A stretch of 25,869 bases of DNA. Origin: an uncultured Candidatus Saccharibacteria bacterium. Its GTDB lineage: Bacteria > Patescibacteriota > Saccharimonadia > Saccharimonadales > Saccharimonadaceae. The DNA lies in assembly GCA_937990725.1 (NCBI GenBank), contig CALKQS010000003.1, positions 1 to 25,869 of the forward strand, read 5' to 3'. The notes beneath the pieces are model-generated. The model was given only the letters and a program-made list of their open reading frames with translations. It made no database searches and was not told the DNA's origin. The translations under genes and the position numbers were made by a program. Of the stretch, positions 6,695 to 13,775 are shown in pieces. Each line of letters begins with the position of its first letter. The stretch's first letter is position 1.

Positions 6695-8503
6695 ATGACT
6701 AAACTACCTACCACCATGCCTACCCCCTCACTACGCCAACGCTTGGCGGGGCTGTGGCTGGTGGTGCGGATCATTTGGCGAGAGGCACCACTAACGATCG
6801 CCGTCCAAGCGGTGGGAGCGGTGCTGTCGGCGGTGCTGCCACTGGCCACGGCCTACTACGCCGCTCTTGCGACAACGGCTTTGGCCGAGGCATATGCGAC
6901 GGGTGGGCAGCCACAGCAGCTCCTTACCTATGTGGTGACGACTGTAGTGCTGGGTGTTGTGGCGAGTGTGTGGTCGGTGGTGCAAGGGTATTATGACCAA
7001 GTGTCGCGCTACCGCATCGAGGCGGCCATGAGCGACCATATGTATGCCCGCCTCCATGCGCTGGATTTTTGGCGCTACGACGACCCCGCAACCATTGATA
7101 TGTTTGATAAAGCGCAGCGCTTCGTCCAGTCATTTTCGTACCTCTTTATCCAACTGGTGCGAATGCTGACGGCGCTGGTGTCGCTGGCAACGAGCCTATG
7201 GATGATAGTGATGGTGAGCTGGTGGCTGGGACTACTCGTGCTCGTGGCGCTTGTGCCAAGTAGTGTGGTACAGGTACGGCTGTCGCGTTTGCAGGCTGGC
7301 CACTGGCGCGAGCAGGTGGCGACGCGGCGGCGCATGGCGTGGATCGAGCACATCCTTAGCCGGCCGAACTTCATTGCCGAGCTGCGTCTCTATGGAGTGA
7401 TCCACCATCTGCTTGGTGAGCGAGCAGCACTGCGGGATAAAGATCGGCTGCGGGTGCTTGGCTACGAGCGCCGCTTTATGGGGCAGCGCCTAGGCGGAGA
7501 GATTATCCAGGCGGCAGCGGAGGTAGTGGCGCTTGCTTGGGTGGTGCTGGAGATCGTGGCGCATCGCCAGCCAATTGGGCAATTTGTGCTGGTGCAGCAA
7601 ATGGTGGGGCGAGTGATGAGTGGGATGGACAGCATCATCAGTACATATAATATGATTGACGAAGACCTCGCCACCATGACAGACTACCAGCAGTTTATGG
7701 CGCTGCCTACCATGAGCCATGCAGCCACCATTGATGAGGTAACGCTGCGTGATGCGATCGCGGTGCAGCAAGTATCATTTTGCTATCCAGGTACGCAGAC
7801 GGCAGTGCTGCGTGATATTTCTCTCACGATTCGCCGTGGTCAGCACATTGCCATTGTGGGCGAAAATGGCGCTGGCAAGAGTACGCTCGTTAAGCTGCTC
7901 ACTGGTCTGTATCAGCCCAGCAAAGGCACCATTACCATTGATGGGCACGATCTCCGCCATATCAACCCAGCAGCCTGGCACCGGCAATTGGCTGTGCTGG
8001 GGCAGGAGTTCATCCGCTACGACTTCGCCACGGCGCACGAGAATGTCTGGTATGGCGATGTCTCGCAGCCGGTAGATACAGCGCGCCGCGATGCTGCACT
8101 GCGCCAGGCCGAGGCAGCCGATTTTGTCCACAAGCTCCCTCATGGTGGAAGCAGTTATATCAGCAAATGGATGGAGGCGGACGACCACGAAACAGGGGTC
8201 GATCTATCCGGTGGGCAGTGGCAACGCCTGGCCTTGGCGCGTAACTTGTATCGCAATGCGCCCATCATCATCCTCGACGAACCCACCAGCGCCATCGACG
8301 CTGCCGCCGAAGCACGCATCTTTCGCCATCTCTTTGCTAAGCAGGGCAAGACTATCATCACCATTAGCCACCGCTATAGCACTGTTAAGAAGGCGGATGC
8401 TATCTACGTTATCGCCCACGGCCGCATTGTTGAGCATGGCACTGCCACTGCATTGATGGCGCAGCGTGGTGCATTCTACGAGATGTTCAAAGAACAGATA
8501 TAG
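6695..8503 (+). CDS. ABC-type exporter, membrane domain fused to ATPase
   Basis: A half-transporter of about 602 residues from ATG 6695; an in-frame TTG at 6686 would add three residues but overlaps the probable -10 box. The N-terminal half (about 20-330) holds the six-helix exporter membrane domain. The C-terminal ATPase has Walker A GENGAGKST (about 389-397), a Q-loop near VLGQEFIRYDF, signature LSGGQWQRLALAR (from about 504), Walker B IIILDEPTSAID with the catalytic Glu present, and switch His in TISHRYS. It must dimerise; no second half-transporter is adjacent, so a homodimer is likely. The substrate cannot be read from sequence; the family exports lipids, drugs or peptides. Confidence 0.9.
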   Translation: MTKLPTTMPTPSLRQRLAGLWLVVRIIWREAPLTIAVQAVGAVLSAVLPLATAYYAALATTALAEAYATGGQPQQLLTYVVTTVVLGVVASVWSVVQGYYDQVSRYRIEAAMSDHMYARLHALDFWRYDDPATIDMFDKAQRFVQSFSYLFIQLVRMLTALVSLATSLWMIVMVSWWLGLLVLVALVPSSVVQVRLSRLQAGHWREQVATRRRMAWIEHILSRPNFIAELRLYGVIHHLLGERAALRDKDRLRVLGYERRFMGQRLGGEIIQAAAEVVALAWVVLEIVAHRQPIGQFVLVQQMVGRVMSGMDSIISTYNMIDEDLATMTDYQQFMALPTMSHAATIDEVTLRDAIAVQQVSFCYPGTQTAVLRDISLTIRRGQHIAIVGENGAGKSTLVKLLTGLYQPSKGTITIDGHDLRHINPAAWHRQLAVLGQEFIRYDFATAHENVWYGDVSQPVDTARRDAALRQAEAADFVHKLPHGGSSYISKWMEADDHETGVDLSGGQWQRLALARNLYRNAPIIILDEPTSAIDAAAEARIFRHLFAKQGKTIITISHRYSTVKKADAIYVIAHGRIVEHGTATALMAQRGAFYEMFKEQI

Positions 8504-8508
8504 TTTGG

Positions 8509-8514
8509 TATAAT
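8509..8514 (+). promoter_or_regulatory. -10 box of the tRNA-Cys promoter
   Basis: TTTGGTATAAT is a consensus TATAAT with an extended TGG. Its predicted start is about 8521, two bases before the mature tRNA, so little 5' trimming would be needed. The box straddles the region just past the ABC gene's stop codon. Confidence 0.75.
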
Positions 8515-8522
8515 AGGGGTGT

Positions 8523-8596
8523 GGCGCGTTGGCGGAGCGGTTACGCAGAGGTCTGCAAAACCTTTTAGACGAGTTCGACTCTCGTACGTGCCTCCA
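8523..8596 (+). tRNA. tRNA-Cys (GCA)
   Basis: A complete cloverleaf. The acceptor stem is GGCGCGT with ACGTGCC (one G-U pair), the D stem GCG/CGC, the anticodon stem GAGGT/ACCTT with loop CTGCAAA and anticodon GCA at 8555-8557, and the T arm ACGAG-TTCGACT-CTCGT. Discriminator T is followed by an encoded CCA (8594-8596). Confidence 0.97.
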
Positions 8597-8608
8597 CAAT
8601 TGTTGATG

Positions 8609-8635
8609 AATAGCTCTCTTGATAGGGCTATTTTT
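8609..8635 (+). terminator. Terminator of tRNA-Cys
   Basis: AATAGCTC (8609-8616) pairs with GGGCTATT (8625-8632, one wobble), followed by TTTTT (8631-8635). The hairpin overlaps the last codons of the convergent hydrolase gene. Confidence 0.7.
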
Positions 8636-9218
8636 GCTCTAGCAATTCTTTTAGTTCTGGGAAGGTTGGCTGGAAGAAATGGTTGCGGTCTTCAAAAATA
8701 TGCACCGTAGCGGTCGGCAAGTCTCGCTGAAATTTAGCAAGTTCGGTGAATGGCACGATTGGATCGTCTTTGCTGTGGAATAGGTGGATCTCCTTTGCTG
8801 ATTTTTCTAAACCAGCAGCACTTGTTACTTGAAAGCTACCGAGGTCTTCATTCGATTCATCATCATAGCACGGCGAAACTAGCACGAGCCGCCGGACTGG
8901 CGTGCTAAGTGGTGATTCATGCAAATATTTTGCCAAAAACATTGCACCCAAGCTATAGCCAACCAGCTGAACGTCATCACCAAGCAGAGGTAATAACTTT
9001 TCAAAGTATATTTTCCACTCAGCGTAGTGAGCGTTTTGCTTATTAGGGAAATCTGGCAGCAAAACATCGGCGTCGACGATTTCTTGTGCCAGCCAGTCAC
9101 GCCATTTTTGCGCCCACAGTAGCCGTTCGTACTGCAGCTGGCTATTCTTTAGGTTATTCAAGTAATTTTCGTAGCTATTAAAGCTTGATCCGCCATGAAT
9201 TATTACAATTTGCTTCAT
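8628..9218 (-). CDS. Small serine alpha/beta hydrolase, RBBP9/YdeN-like
   Basis: A 196-residue cytoplasmic hydrolase with no signal peptide. The first strand ends in IIHGG (residues 6-10). The nucleophile elbow is GYSLG with Ser89, the acid lies in HSKDDPIVPF (Asp151/152), and the His is in DRNHFFQPTFPEL (His180). This is the compact triad layout of the RBBP9/YdeN (DUF1749-like) hydrolases, whose substrates are mostly unknown. The start was taken as ATG 9218 (MKQIVIIHGG), because a TATACT -10 box on the minus strand (9230-9225) places the first transcribed base at this codon. Longer in-frame starts would lie within or upstream of the promoter. Confidence 0.85.
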   Translation of the reverse strand: MKQIVIIHGGSSFNSYENYLNNLKNSQLQYERLLWAQKWRDWLAQEIVDADVLLPDFPNKQNAHYAEWKIYFEKLLPLLGDDVQLVGYSLGAMFLAKYLHESPLSTPVRRLVLVSPCYDDESNEDLGSFQVTSAAGLEKSAKEIHLFHSKDDPIVPFTELAKFQRDLPTATVHIFEDRNHFFQPTFPELKELLEQK

Positions 9219-9224
9219 AAACAT

Positions 9225-9230
9225 AGTATA
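9225..9230 (-). promoter_or_regulatory. -10 of the hydrolase gene (leaderless)
   Basis: TATACT on the minus strand lies 6 nt before ATG 9218, so transcription would start on the A of the start codon. Confidence 0.6.
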
Positions 9231-9272
9231 ATACAAGCAGTACATGGCTGCTATACCAAAGTGCGGTTGCAC

Positions 9273-9358
9273 GCGCGAGTGGCGGAACTGGTAGACGCGA
9301 GGGACTTAAAATCCCTTGGCCAAAAGCCGTGCGGGTTCGATTCCCGCCTTGCGCACCA
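9273..9358 (+). tRNA. tRNA-Leu (TAA)
   Basis: An 86-nt class II tRNA. The acceptor stem is GCGCGAG with CTTGCGC, the anticodon stem AGGGA/TCCCT, and the loop CTTAAAA has anticodon TAA at 9307-9309. A long variable arm follows (GGCCAAAAGCC region). The T arm contains GTTCGATTC, the discriminator is A, and CCA is encoded (9356-9358). A TATACC box at 9252-9257 may be the -10. Confidence 0.97.
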
Positions 9359-9375
9359 GACATGATATAACAGAG

Positions 9376-9401
9376 AAAACCACTCAGGGAGAGTGGTTTT
9401 T
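9376..9401 (+). terminator. Terminator of tRNA-Leu
   Basis: AAAACCACTC (9376-9385) and GAGTGGTTTT (9391-9400) form a perfect 10-bp stem with loop AGGGA and a five-T tail. The A-rich 5' side would also let it work on the minus strand. Confidence 0.9.
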
Positions 9402-9507
9402 CGTCTGCACAGTCGGGAGAGTAGAGTATAGCGGCGGTCGTAATAGCTATTAGCCCAAGATTTATTGTAGAATTACCCCAACCGCTGGCGAAAGCCACAC
9501 AATTTGC

Positions 9508-9513
9508 TATAAT
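9508..9513 (+). promoter_or_regulatory. -10 of the lemA promoter
   Basis: TTTGCTATAAT is a consensus TATAAT with extended TGC. The start would be near 9520, giving a leader of about 25 nt that includes AAGGAG (9529-9534). Confidence 0.75.
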
Positions 9514-9544
9514 AAAGCTATAACCAAAAAGGAGAAACGACACT

Positions 9545-10114
9545 ATGACAATAGCATTAATCGTTTTGCTCGGCGTGATTGGCCTGCTCGTTCTGTTTGG
9601 CATCTTCATGTGGGCAACGTACAACAGCTTGGTCAAGCTGAAGATCCGCGTGGACGAAGCCTGGAGCGACATCACCGTCCAGCTTAAACGCCGGACAGAC
9701 CTCATCCCGAACTTAGTCGGTACTGTGAAGGGCTATGCATCGCACGAAAAGGAAGTCTTTGAGAAGGTGACAGAAGCTCGCAGCGCGATCATGAATGCCC
9801 AAGGCGTGCAAGAGACAGCTGCGGCAGAGAATATGATCGAGGGTGCTCTGAAGAGTTTGTTTGCTGTGGCAGAGGCTTACCCAGAGCTCAAGGCCAACCA
9901 AAACTTCATCCAGCTGCAGCAAGAGCTGGTGGACACAGAGGACAAGATTCAGGCAGCGCGCCGCTTCTACAACGGTGGTGTGCGCGACCTCAACACCCGC
10001 ATTGCTATGTTCCCCGCCAACATCGTGGCTGGCATGCTTGGCTTCAAAGCCCGCGAGTTCTTCGAGGTCGAAGACCGCGCTAGCGTCGAAAACCCAGTGC
10101 AAGTGCAGTTCTAG
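9545..10114 (+). CDS. lemA: LemA family protein
   Basis: The 189-residue protein has one N-terminal membrane helix (about 3-24) followed by the LemA helical bundle: YNSLVKLKIRVDEAWSDI, the hallmark LKRRTDLIPNLVGTVKGYASHE, and the C-terminal RRFYNGGVRDLNTRIAMFPANIVAGMLGF. LemA proteins are commonly encoded next to the membrane protease HtpX, as here, but their biochemical role is not settled. An AAGGAG site precedes the ATG. The gene is monocistronic, closed by a strong terminator, and htpX follows about 1 kb later under its own promoter. Confidence 0.95.
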   Translation: MTIALIVLLGVIGLLVLFGIFMWATYNSLVKLKIRVDEAWSDITVQLKRRTDLIPNLVGTVKGYASHEKEVFEKVTEARSAIMNAQGVQETAAAENMIEGALKSLFAVAEAYPELKANQNFIQLQQELVDTEDKIQAARRFYNGGVRDLNTRIAMFPANIVAGMLGFKAREFFEVEDRASVENPVQVQF

Positions 10115-10135
10115 ACACCTCGCACACTAATAATG

Positions 10136-10163
10136 AAACCGCTCTCAGTGGAGGGCGGTTTTT
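10136..10163 (+). terminator. Terminator of lemA
   Basis: AAACCGCTCTC (10136-10146) pairs with GAGGGCGGTTT (10151-10161, one wobble) around loop AGTG, followed by TTTTT. Confidence 0.9.
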
Positions 10164-10206
10164 CATTGTCTTGCAATGACATAAGGGCGATAATGCCAGT
10201 TGTATA

Positions 10207-10428
10207 TCATTCTTGGAGCGAGGGGTGTTTGAGGAGAGTTATGGCTACAGTGAGTGGCTTGTCGCTTGGCTGGGGTGTTTTATCTAGAAGGTGAGGGATG
10301 TGCTCGTAGAATAAAATAATTGCAATGATTAGGGTGTTAGAGCACTGCCAACGGGCAAGAACATCGCAAGAAGCGAACATGACAAGCAGAGCAAGAGAGG
10401 GTAGACACCCTTCTAGGATGGATGTCAT
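10207..10428 (-). CDS. Possible small membrane protein downstream of the 108-residue one
   Basis: A 73-codon minus-strand frame from ATG 10428. Its N-terminal half is hydrophobic (LPSLALLVMFA, then TLIIAIILFY) and its C-terminal half polar. It starts 14 nt after the stop of the minus-strand membrane protein gene and could be co-transcribed with it. No ribosome site is seen and no family is recognised. Without this ORF, the stretch 10164-10442 holds nothing recognisable. Confidence 0.3.
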   Translation of the reverse strand: MTSILEGCLPSLALLVMFASCDVLARWQCSNTLIIAIILFYEHIPHLLDKTPQPSDKPLTVAITLLKHPSLQE

Positions 10429-10442
10429 GTTCGATAGGGATG

Positions 10443-10769
10443 TCACACGAAGAAGTGCACAAACCACCCTGACACTAGCGTGAGAGTAATGAGGATAAAT
10501 AGTCTCAAATACTTCTCTAGGTCAGAGCAATTGCTCCGCTCCCCTGATGACGAGCCATTAATAAGACTCGCGGTTAGCATGATGCCAAGAGATTGAAACA
10601 TGCTGATTTGTGGCACTCCAAAAATGGGAACAATAAACCAGCCCCAAAGTAGGCTAAACGTCCACACTCCGAGAAATCCGGATGCAAACACAAGTACACA
10701 CTCAGCAATGACGGTACCCCTAGTCTTCGTCTCTTTCTCGGTAATGGTGATTCTGACGTCACTCATCAT
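10443..10769 (-). CDS. Small three-helix membrane protein of unknown function
   Basis: A 108-residue protein starting at ATG 10769; the next codon is also ATG. A GGGGAGAG purine tract lies about 8-14 nt upstream. The N-terminus is short and charged (MMSDVRITITEKETKTRG), followed by hydrophobic segments at about 19-52, 55-72 and 88-108. No family is recognised. It sits between lemA and htpX on the opposite strand and is read from a strong TTGACT-17-TATATA promoter with a 190-nt structured leader. Another small membrane protein gene (22353-22652) has the same promoter design, which suggests joint regulation. Confidence 0.6.
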   Translation of the reverse strand: MMSDVRITITEKETKTRGTVIAECVLVFASGFLGVWTFSLLWGWFIVPIFGVPQISMFQSLGIMLTASLINGSSSGERSNCSDLEKYLRLFILITLTLVSGWFVHFFV

Positions 10770-10836
10770 CTTACTCTCTCCCCACCCAAGCGGACGCTTG
10801 TGTAGACTAACACTGGTCGACGCTCGGATGCGGCGA

Positions 10837-10895
10837 CTCAAGGTGGGGTGCTGGGGCGCGGCTATGGTAGCCATGCCTGGGCAGCCCACCTTGAG
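10837..10895 (-). promoter_or_regulatory. Structured hairpin in the 5' leader of the 108-residue membrane protein
   Basis: A perfect 11-bp outer stem (10837-10847 with 10885-10895, CTCAAGGTGGG/CCCACCTTGAG) continues through imperfect pairing to an inner perfect stem GGCTA-TGG-TAGCC. The whole 59-nt element lies inside the transcribed leader. Beyond this and the promoter, 10770-11104 holds no gene. Confidence 0.5.
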
Positions 10896-10964
10896 CGGTA
10901 TGCTCTGCTTGTCAAACAACACTTTTGGACAAAATGCGAACATGTGTCAACAAAAGCTGATATA

Positions 10965-10993
10965 TATATATCAATAAATGAGGGGCGAGTCAA
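10965..10993 (-). promoter_or_regulatory. Strong minus-strand promoter TTGACT-17-TATATA
   Basis: The -35 TTGACT (10993-10988) and -10 TATATA (10970-10965) have an exact 17-nt spacer ending CATTTATTGA. The promoter at 22708-22736 has nearly the same spacer end (CATATATTGA). Confidence 0.7.
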
Positions 10994-11021
10994 GTGGGTG
11001 CAACGTAGGCCCGAAAACCTC

Positions 11022-11030
11022 ACTAATAGT
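11022..11030. promoter_or_regulatory. Palindromic operator-like site ACTAATAGT (copy 1)
   Basis: ACTA-A-TAGT lies 28 nt upstream of the -35 of the minus-strand promoter. The same palindrome occurs at 22764-22772, 27 nt upstream of the sister promoter. It lies between divergent genes, so it could also influence htpX. Confidence 0.45.
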
Positions 11031-11092
11031 CAGCGCAGAGAATGCGGCGCTCGGAGATTAACGCGAGTGCCTGCAAAACCACCATTATCTGC

Positions 11093-11098
11093 TACAAT
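11093..11098 (+). promoter_or_regulatory. -10 of htpX (leaderless)
   Basis: TGC-TACAAT is an extended -10 located exactly 6 nt before ATG 11105. No ribosome-binding site lies between them. Confidence 0.65.
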
Positions 11099-11104
11099 AT
11101 ATCT

Positions 11105-11998
11105 ATGTACAGAGCAATTGCACACAACAAACGTAATACAGTTATTTTGATGATCGTCTTCGTCGCGATGGTAGCGGTGATTGGCCTGGCGGCGCAGTTG
11201 ATTATGAATAGCCGCGGCATGCAGGGCAACCTCACGATCTTTTGGGGAACGTTCATTGGGGCGCTGATTTATGCGCTGGTGCAGTACTTCATCGCTTCTA
11301 AGCTTGCCATGAGTATGACTGGCGCGGTGGAGATCCGCAAGGCAGATAACCCCCGTTTGTGGCGCACCGTCGAGAATCTTGCCATCACCGTGGGGCTACC
11401 TATGCCGCAGGTGTATATTATCGACGACCCAGCGCCCAACGCCTTTGCCACCGGCCGCGACCCCAAGCATGCCATTGTGGGCGTGACGACGGGCTTGCTG
11501 GAGATTATGGATGATCGCGAGCTCACCGCTGTGCTGGCGCACGAGATGGGGCATGTCCAAAATTACGATATTCGGGTGAGTATGATTACCTTTGGCCTGG
11601 TGAGTGCGATTGGCCTCGTGTCGGACATTGCGCTGCGCATGCTGTGGTTTCGTGACAATGATGACCGCGAGACCAATCCGGTGCTGCTGGTGCTTGGTAT
11701 CGTCGCCATCATCCTTGCGCCCATCGTGGCAGCCATTATGCAAATGGCAGTGAGTCGCCAGCGTGAGTACCTGGCCGATGCGACTGGTGCACTGACGACG
11801 CGCGACCCAGCTGGCCTGGCGAGCGCATTGGGCAAGCTGCAAATGTACACTCGCCCGATGGAGAAGCAGGTGAGCTCGAGTGCTAATATGTTTATGGTGA
11901 ACCCACTCAAGCCAGGGTTCTTTAGCCGGTTGTTTAGCACCCACCCGCCGCTCGAAGACCGCATCAAGCGCCTCAACGAAGATATGAACAAATGGTAG
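11105..11998 (+). CDS. htpX: HtpX membrane zinc metalloprotease
   Basis: An M48 protease that degrades damaged membrane proteins, with its active site facing the cytoplasm. It is 297 residues from ATG 11105 (MYRAIAHNKRNT, the typical HtpX opening). Two N-terminal membrane helices lie at about 14-34 and 44-65. The zinc site is HEMGH (146-150) with the third ligand Glu221 in SRQREYLADA. Two further hydrophobic segments lie between these motifs. The C-terminus has STHPPLEDRIKRL, also typical. It pairs functionally with lemA upstream. Longer upstream in-frame starts are rejected because the -10 box lies 6 nt before this ATG. The downstream gene starts within 11 nt of its stop. Confidence 0.95.
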   Translation: MYRAIAHNKRNTVILMIVFVAMVAVIGLAAQLIMNSRGMQGNLTIFWGTFIGALIYALVQYFIASKLAMSMTGAVEIRKADNPRLWRTVENLAITVGLPMPQVYIIDDPAPNAFATGRDPKHAIVGVTTGLLEIMDDRELTAVLAHEMGHVQNYDIRVSMITFGLVSAIGLVSDIALRMLWFRDNDDRETNPVLLVLGIVAIILAPIVAAIMQMAVSRQREYLADATGALTTRDPAGLASALGKLQMYTRPMEKQVSSSANMFMVNPLKPGFFSRLFSTHPPLEDRIKRLNEDMNKW

Positions 11999-12008
11999 GG
12001 TCGTGCCT

Positions 12009-13253
12009 GTGGCAAAAAAAACAACGAAGTCAACTCGCCGCTCATCATCACGCGCCGCTCTAACGGTGGCTACGAGCCAACATCGCTCAAAAAAAGAGAC
12101 AAAACACCCTGGCGTTGCAAAAAAGGCAACATCATCCTCTCGCGGCGCTGCTTCCACAAAAGCCCGCTCGCCGCACGCGGATGATGCTCCATCGACGCGA
12201 CCCAGCTGGCGCACTAACCTCCATTGGCGGACCTGGCAGGTTCGCGGTGGCAGGGTAGTAGCGAGCAGCCGTCAATGGTTGCATAATTTACAACAGAGAC
12301 GACCGCATCGAAGCTTCCGTCGCACCCGCCGACGTGATTATGTGCGATCACTGCAATTGCCAGGCTATATCGCTTTCACTGCGCAAGTGATGCGGATGGT
12401 GCGGGCGCACTGGCGGACGTTGTGCCTCTTGGCGGTGTTTTATGCCGTGCTGCTCTTGGCGCTTGGGGCGATTACCAACCAAACGATGTACGACCGCCTG
12501 CAGAATATGCTGGCAGAGTCGGGCAAGGATATTCTCACTGGTGCCTGGGGCAAGCTGGGCGAGGCAGGGCTCCTCATGGTGACGGCTTTTGGTACGGGCA
12601 GCGGCAACCTCAGCGCTGACCAGCAGCTCTATGTGGTGCTGGGCTTTTTGCTGGTGTGGCTCACCACAGTGTGGCTATTACGCGAGTATAAGGCAGGGCG
12701 AGCGCCACGCCTGCGCGACGGGCTGTATAATGCCTGTGCGCCGCTGGTGGCCACGCTAATGGTTGTCCTCATCTTCCTCGTGCAGCTTATCCCACTGGGG
12801 GCGATGGCGCTGGTGTATATCGGTCTGTCGAGTAATGGAGTGATTAGCGAAGGATTTGGCTCGATGCTCTTCTATGTGCTACTAGCTACTGTGGCAGTGC
12901 TGACGCTTTATTGGGGCACGAGCACCTTCATTGCGCTTGTGGTGGTGACACTGCCTGGTATGTACCCTATGCGGGCGCTGGCAGCGGCGGGTGATTTGGT
13001 GGTAGGGCGACGGCTGCGGATTTTGTACCGGCTGCTGTGGCTATTTGGCAGCGTGGCAGTGCTGTGGTGCGTGGTGATGATCCCTGCTATTCTCCTTGAT
13101 GCCTGGCTCAAGCACTTATGGCAATGGTACGCCTCTGTGCCGACAATGCCCGTCCTAGCGGGCTTCATCAGCTCGGTGACGGTGGTATGGTGTGCAGCGT
13201 ATATCTACCTCCTTTATCGCAAGATCGTTGATGATACGGCAGCGCCAGCGTAG
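12009..13253 (+). CDS. Polytopic membrane protein with a long basic cytoplasmic tail
   Basis: No family is recognised. Two GTG starts are possible, 12003 (416 residues) and 12009 (MAKKTTKS, 414 residues); the latter is preferred for its MAKK opening. Either lies within 11 nt of the htpX stop, so translational coupling is likely. Residues 1-120 are disordered and rich in Lys, Arg, Ser and Thr (KKTTKSTRRSSSR, RRPHRSFRRTRRRDY), resembling a nucleic-acid or lipid-binding tail. About six membrane segments follow at roughly 139-158, 209-227, 245-272, 287-317, 343-364 and 381-404. The hydrophobic part resembles DUF-type permease-like proteins only in general layout. Confidence 0.75.
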   Translation: MAKKTTKSTRRSSSRAALTVATSQHRSKKETKHPGVAKKATSSSRGAASTKARSPHADDAPSTRPSWRTNLHWRTWQVRGGRVVASSRQWLHNLQQRRPHRSFRRTRRRDYVRSLQLPGYIAFTAQVMRMVRAHWRTLCLLAVFYAVLLLALGAITNQTMYDRLQNMLAESGKDILTGAWGKLGEAGLLMVTAFGTGSGNLSADQQLYVVLGFLLVWLTTVWLLREYKAGRAPRLRDGLYNACAPLVATLMVVLIFLVQLIPLGAMALVYIGLSSNGVISEGFGSMLFYVLLATVAVLTLYWGTSTFIALVVVTLPGMYPMRALAAAGDLVVGRRLRILYRLLWLFGSVAVLWCVVMIPAILLDAWLKHLWQWYASVPTMPVLAGFISSVTVVWCAAYIYLLYRKIVDDTAAPA

Positions 13254-13492
13254 GGTGGGCGACTCTCGCAATAGTATTGCTTGAGGCCTAGTTTTGGGCG
13301 AGTAATGTGAGCAATTGATAGTGGAGAGGGGCTTTGCTTGGCCGCGTAGTGGCTTTTGTGATAGCAAAAAGCTGAGGTTCTTCGTCTTATACTTACTAAT
13401 AGCACTCTCGAATTCAATGGCGGGGCAAGTTGTCATTGTATATTGCATTCTCTAACAGGGTAATATTGAATATGAATCTTAAAAATTTTGCT

Positions 13493-13666
13493 CTCCTTGC
13501 GTTAGCTCACCCTCCCCATCACTTCATCCGATGGAGTGTGAGAATCTGTCATTGTGCTGACAGATTCTCAGCCCAGCGCAAGAGGTCGATACTTGGGGAG
13601 TATCGACCCTTATAGTGTTCCTGAGGAGGGAGTGTGAGGAGGGTGAGCGTGAGAGAACGCAAGGGG
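13493..13666 (+). ncRNA. Candidate structured RNA between the membrane protein gene and ligA
   Basis: About 174 nt fold into a compact closed structure. Outer stem: CCTTGCGTT (13495-13503) with AACGCAAGG (13656-13664), extendable by two pairs. Second stem: GCTCACCCTCC (13505-13515) with GGAGGGTGAGC (13638-13648), perfect over 11 bp. Inside are two perfect hairpins: TGAGAATCTGTC/GACAGATTCTCA (13539-13550/13559-13570) and GGTCGATACT/AGTATCGACC (13584-13593/13599-13608, loop TGGGG). No coding frame, T-run or known RNA signature (RNase P, tmRNA, SRP, 6S) is recognised. The strand is uncertain because the structure is symmetric. A MITE with long terminal inverted repeats is the main alternative. 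The rest of 13254-13775 holds only the ligA promoter. Confidence 0.55.
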
Positions 13667-13750
13667 CTTTAGATCAGATACATACTAATTTTGCAGGATG
13701 GTTATACTAAATCTTCTCTTAAAAAAGCTGCGCCCATCGCTAAATTCCGC

Positions 13751-13756
13751 TATACT
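13751..13756 (+). promoter_or_regulatory. -10 of ligA
   Basis: TATACT is followed 8 nt later by AAGGA (13765-13769) and ATG 13776, so the message has a short leader with a ribosome site. A second TATACT occurs at about 13703. Confidence 0.55.
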
Positions 13757-13775
13757 AAAGCAGTAAGGAACTACT

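Noticed and set aside
11396..12214. 272-codon minus-strand frame across htpX and the next gene
   Set aside because: It is antisense to both, with no ribosome site or promoter and shadow-like composition.
13392..13399. Third ACTAATAG near the structured RNA
   Set aside because: It lacks the second half of the palindrome, and no TTGAC promoter stands at the matching distance.
13155..13448. Minus-strand frame with a possible TATAAG box upstream
   Set aside because: It overlaps the 3' end of the membrane protein gene, has no ribosome site, and its composition resembles random sequence.
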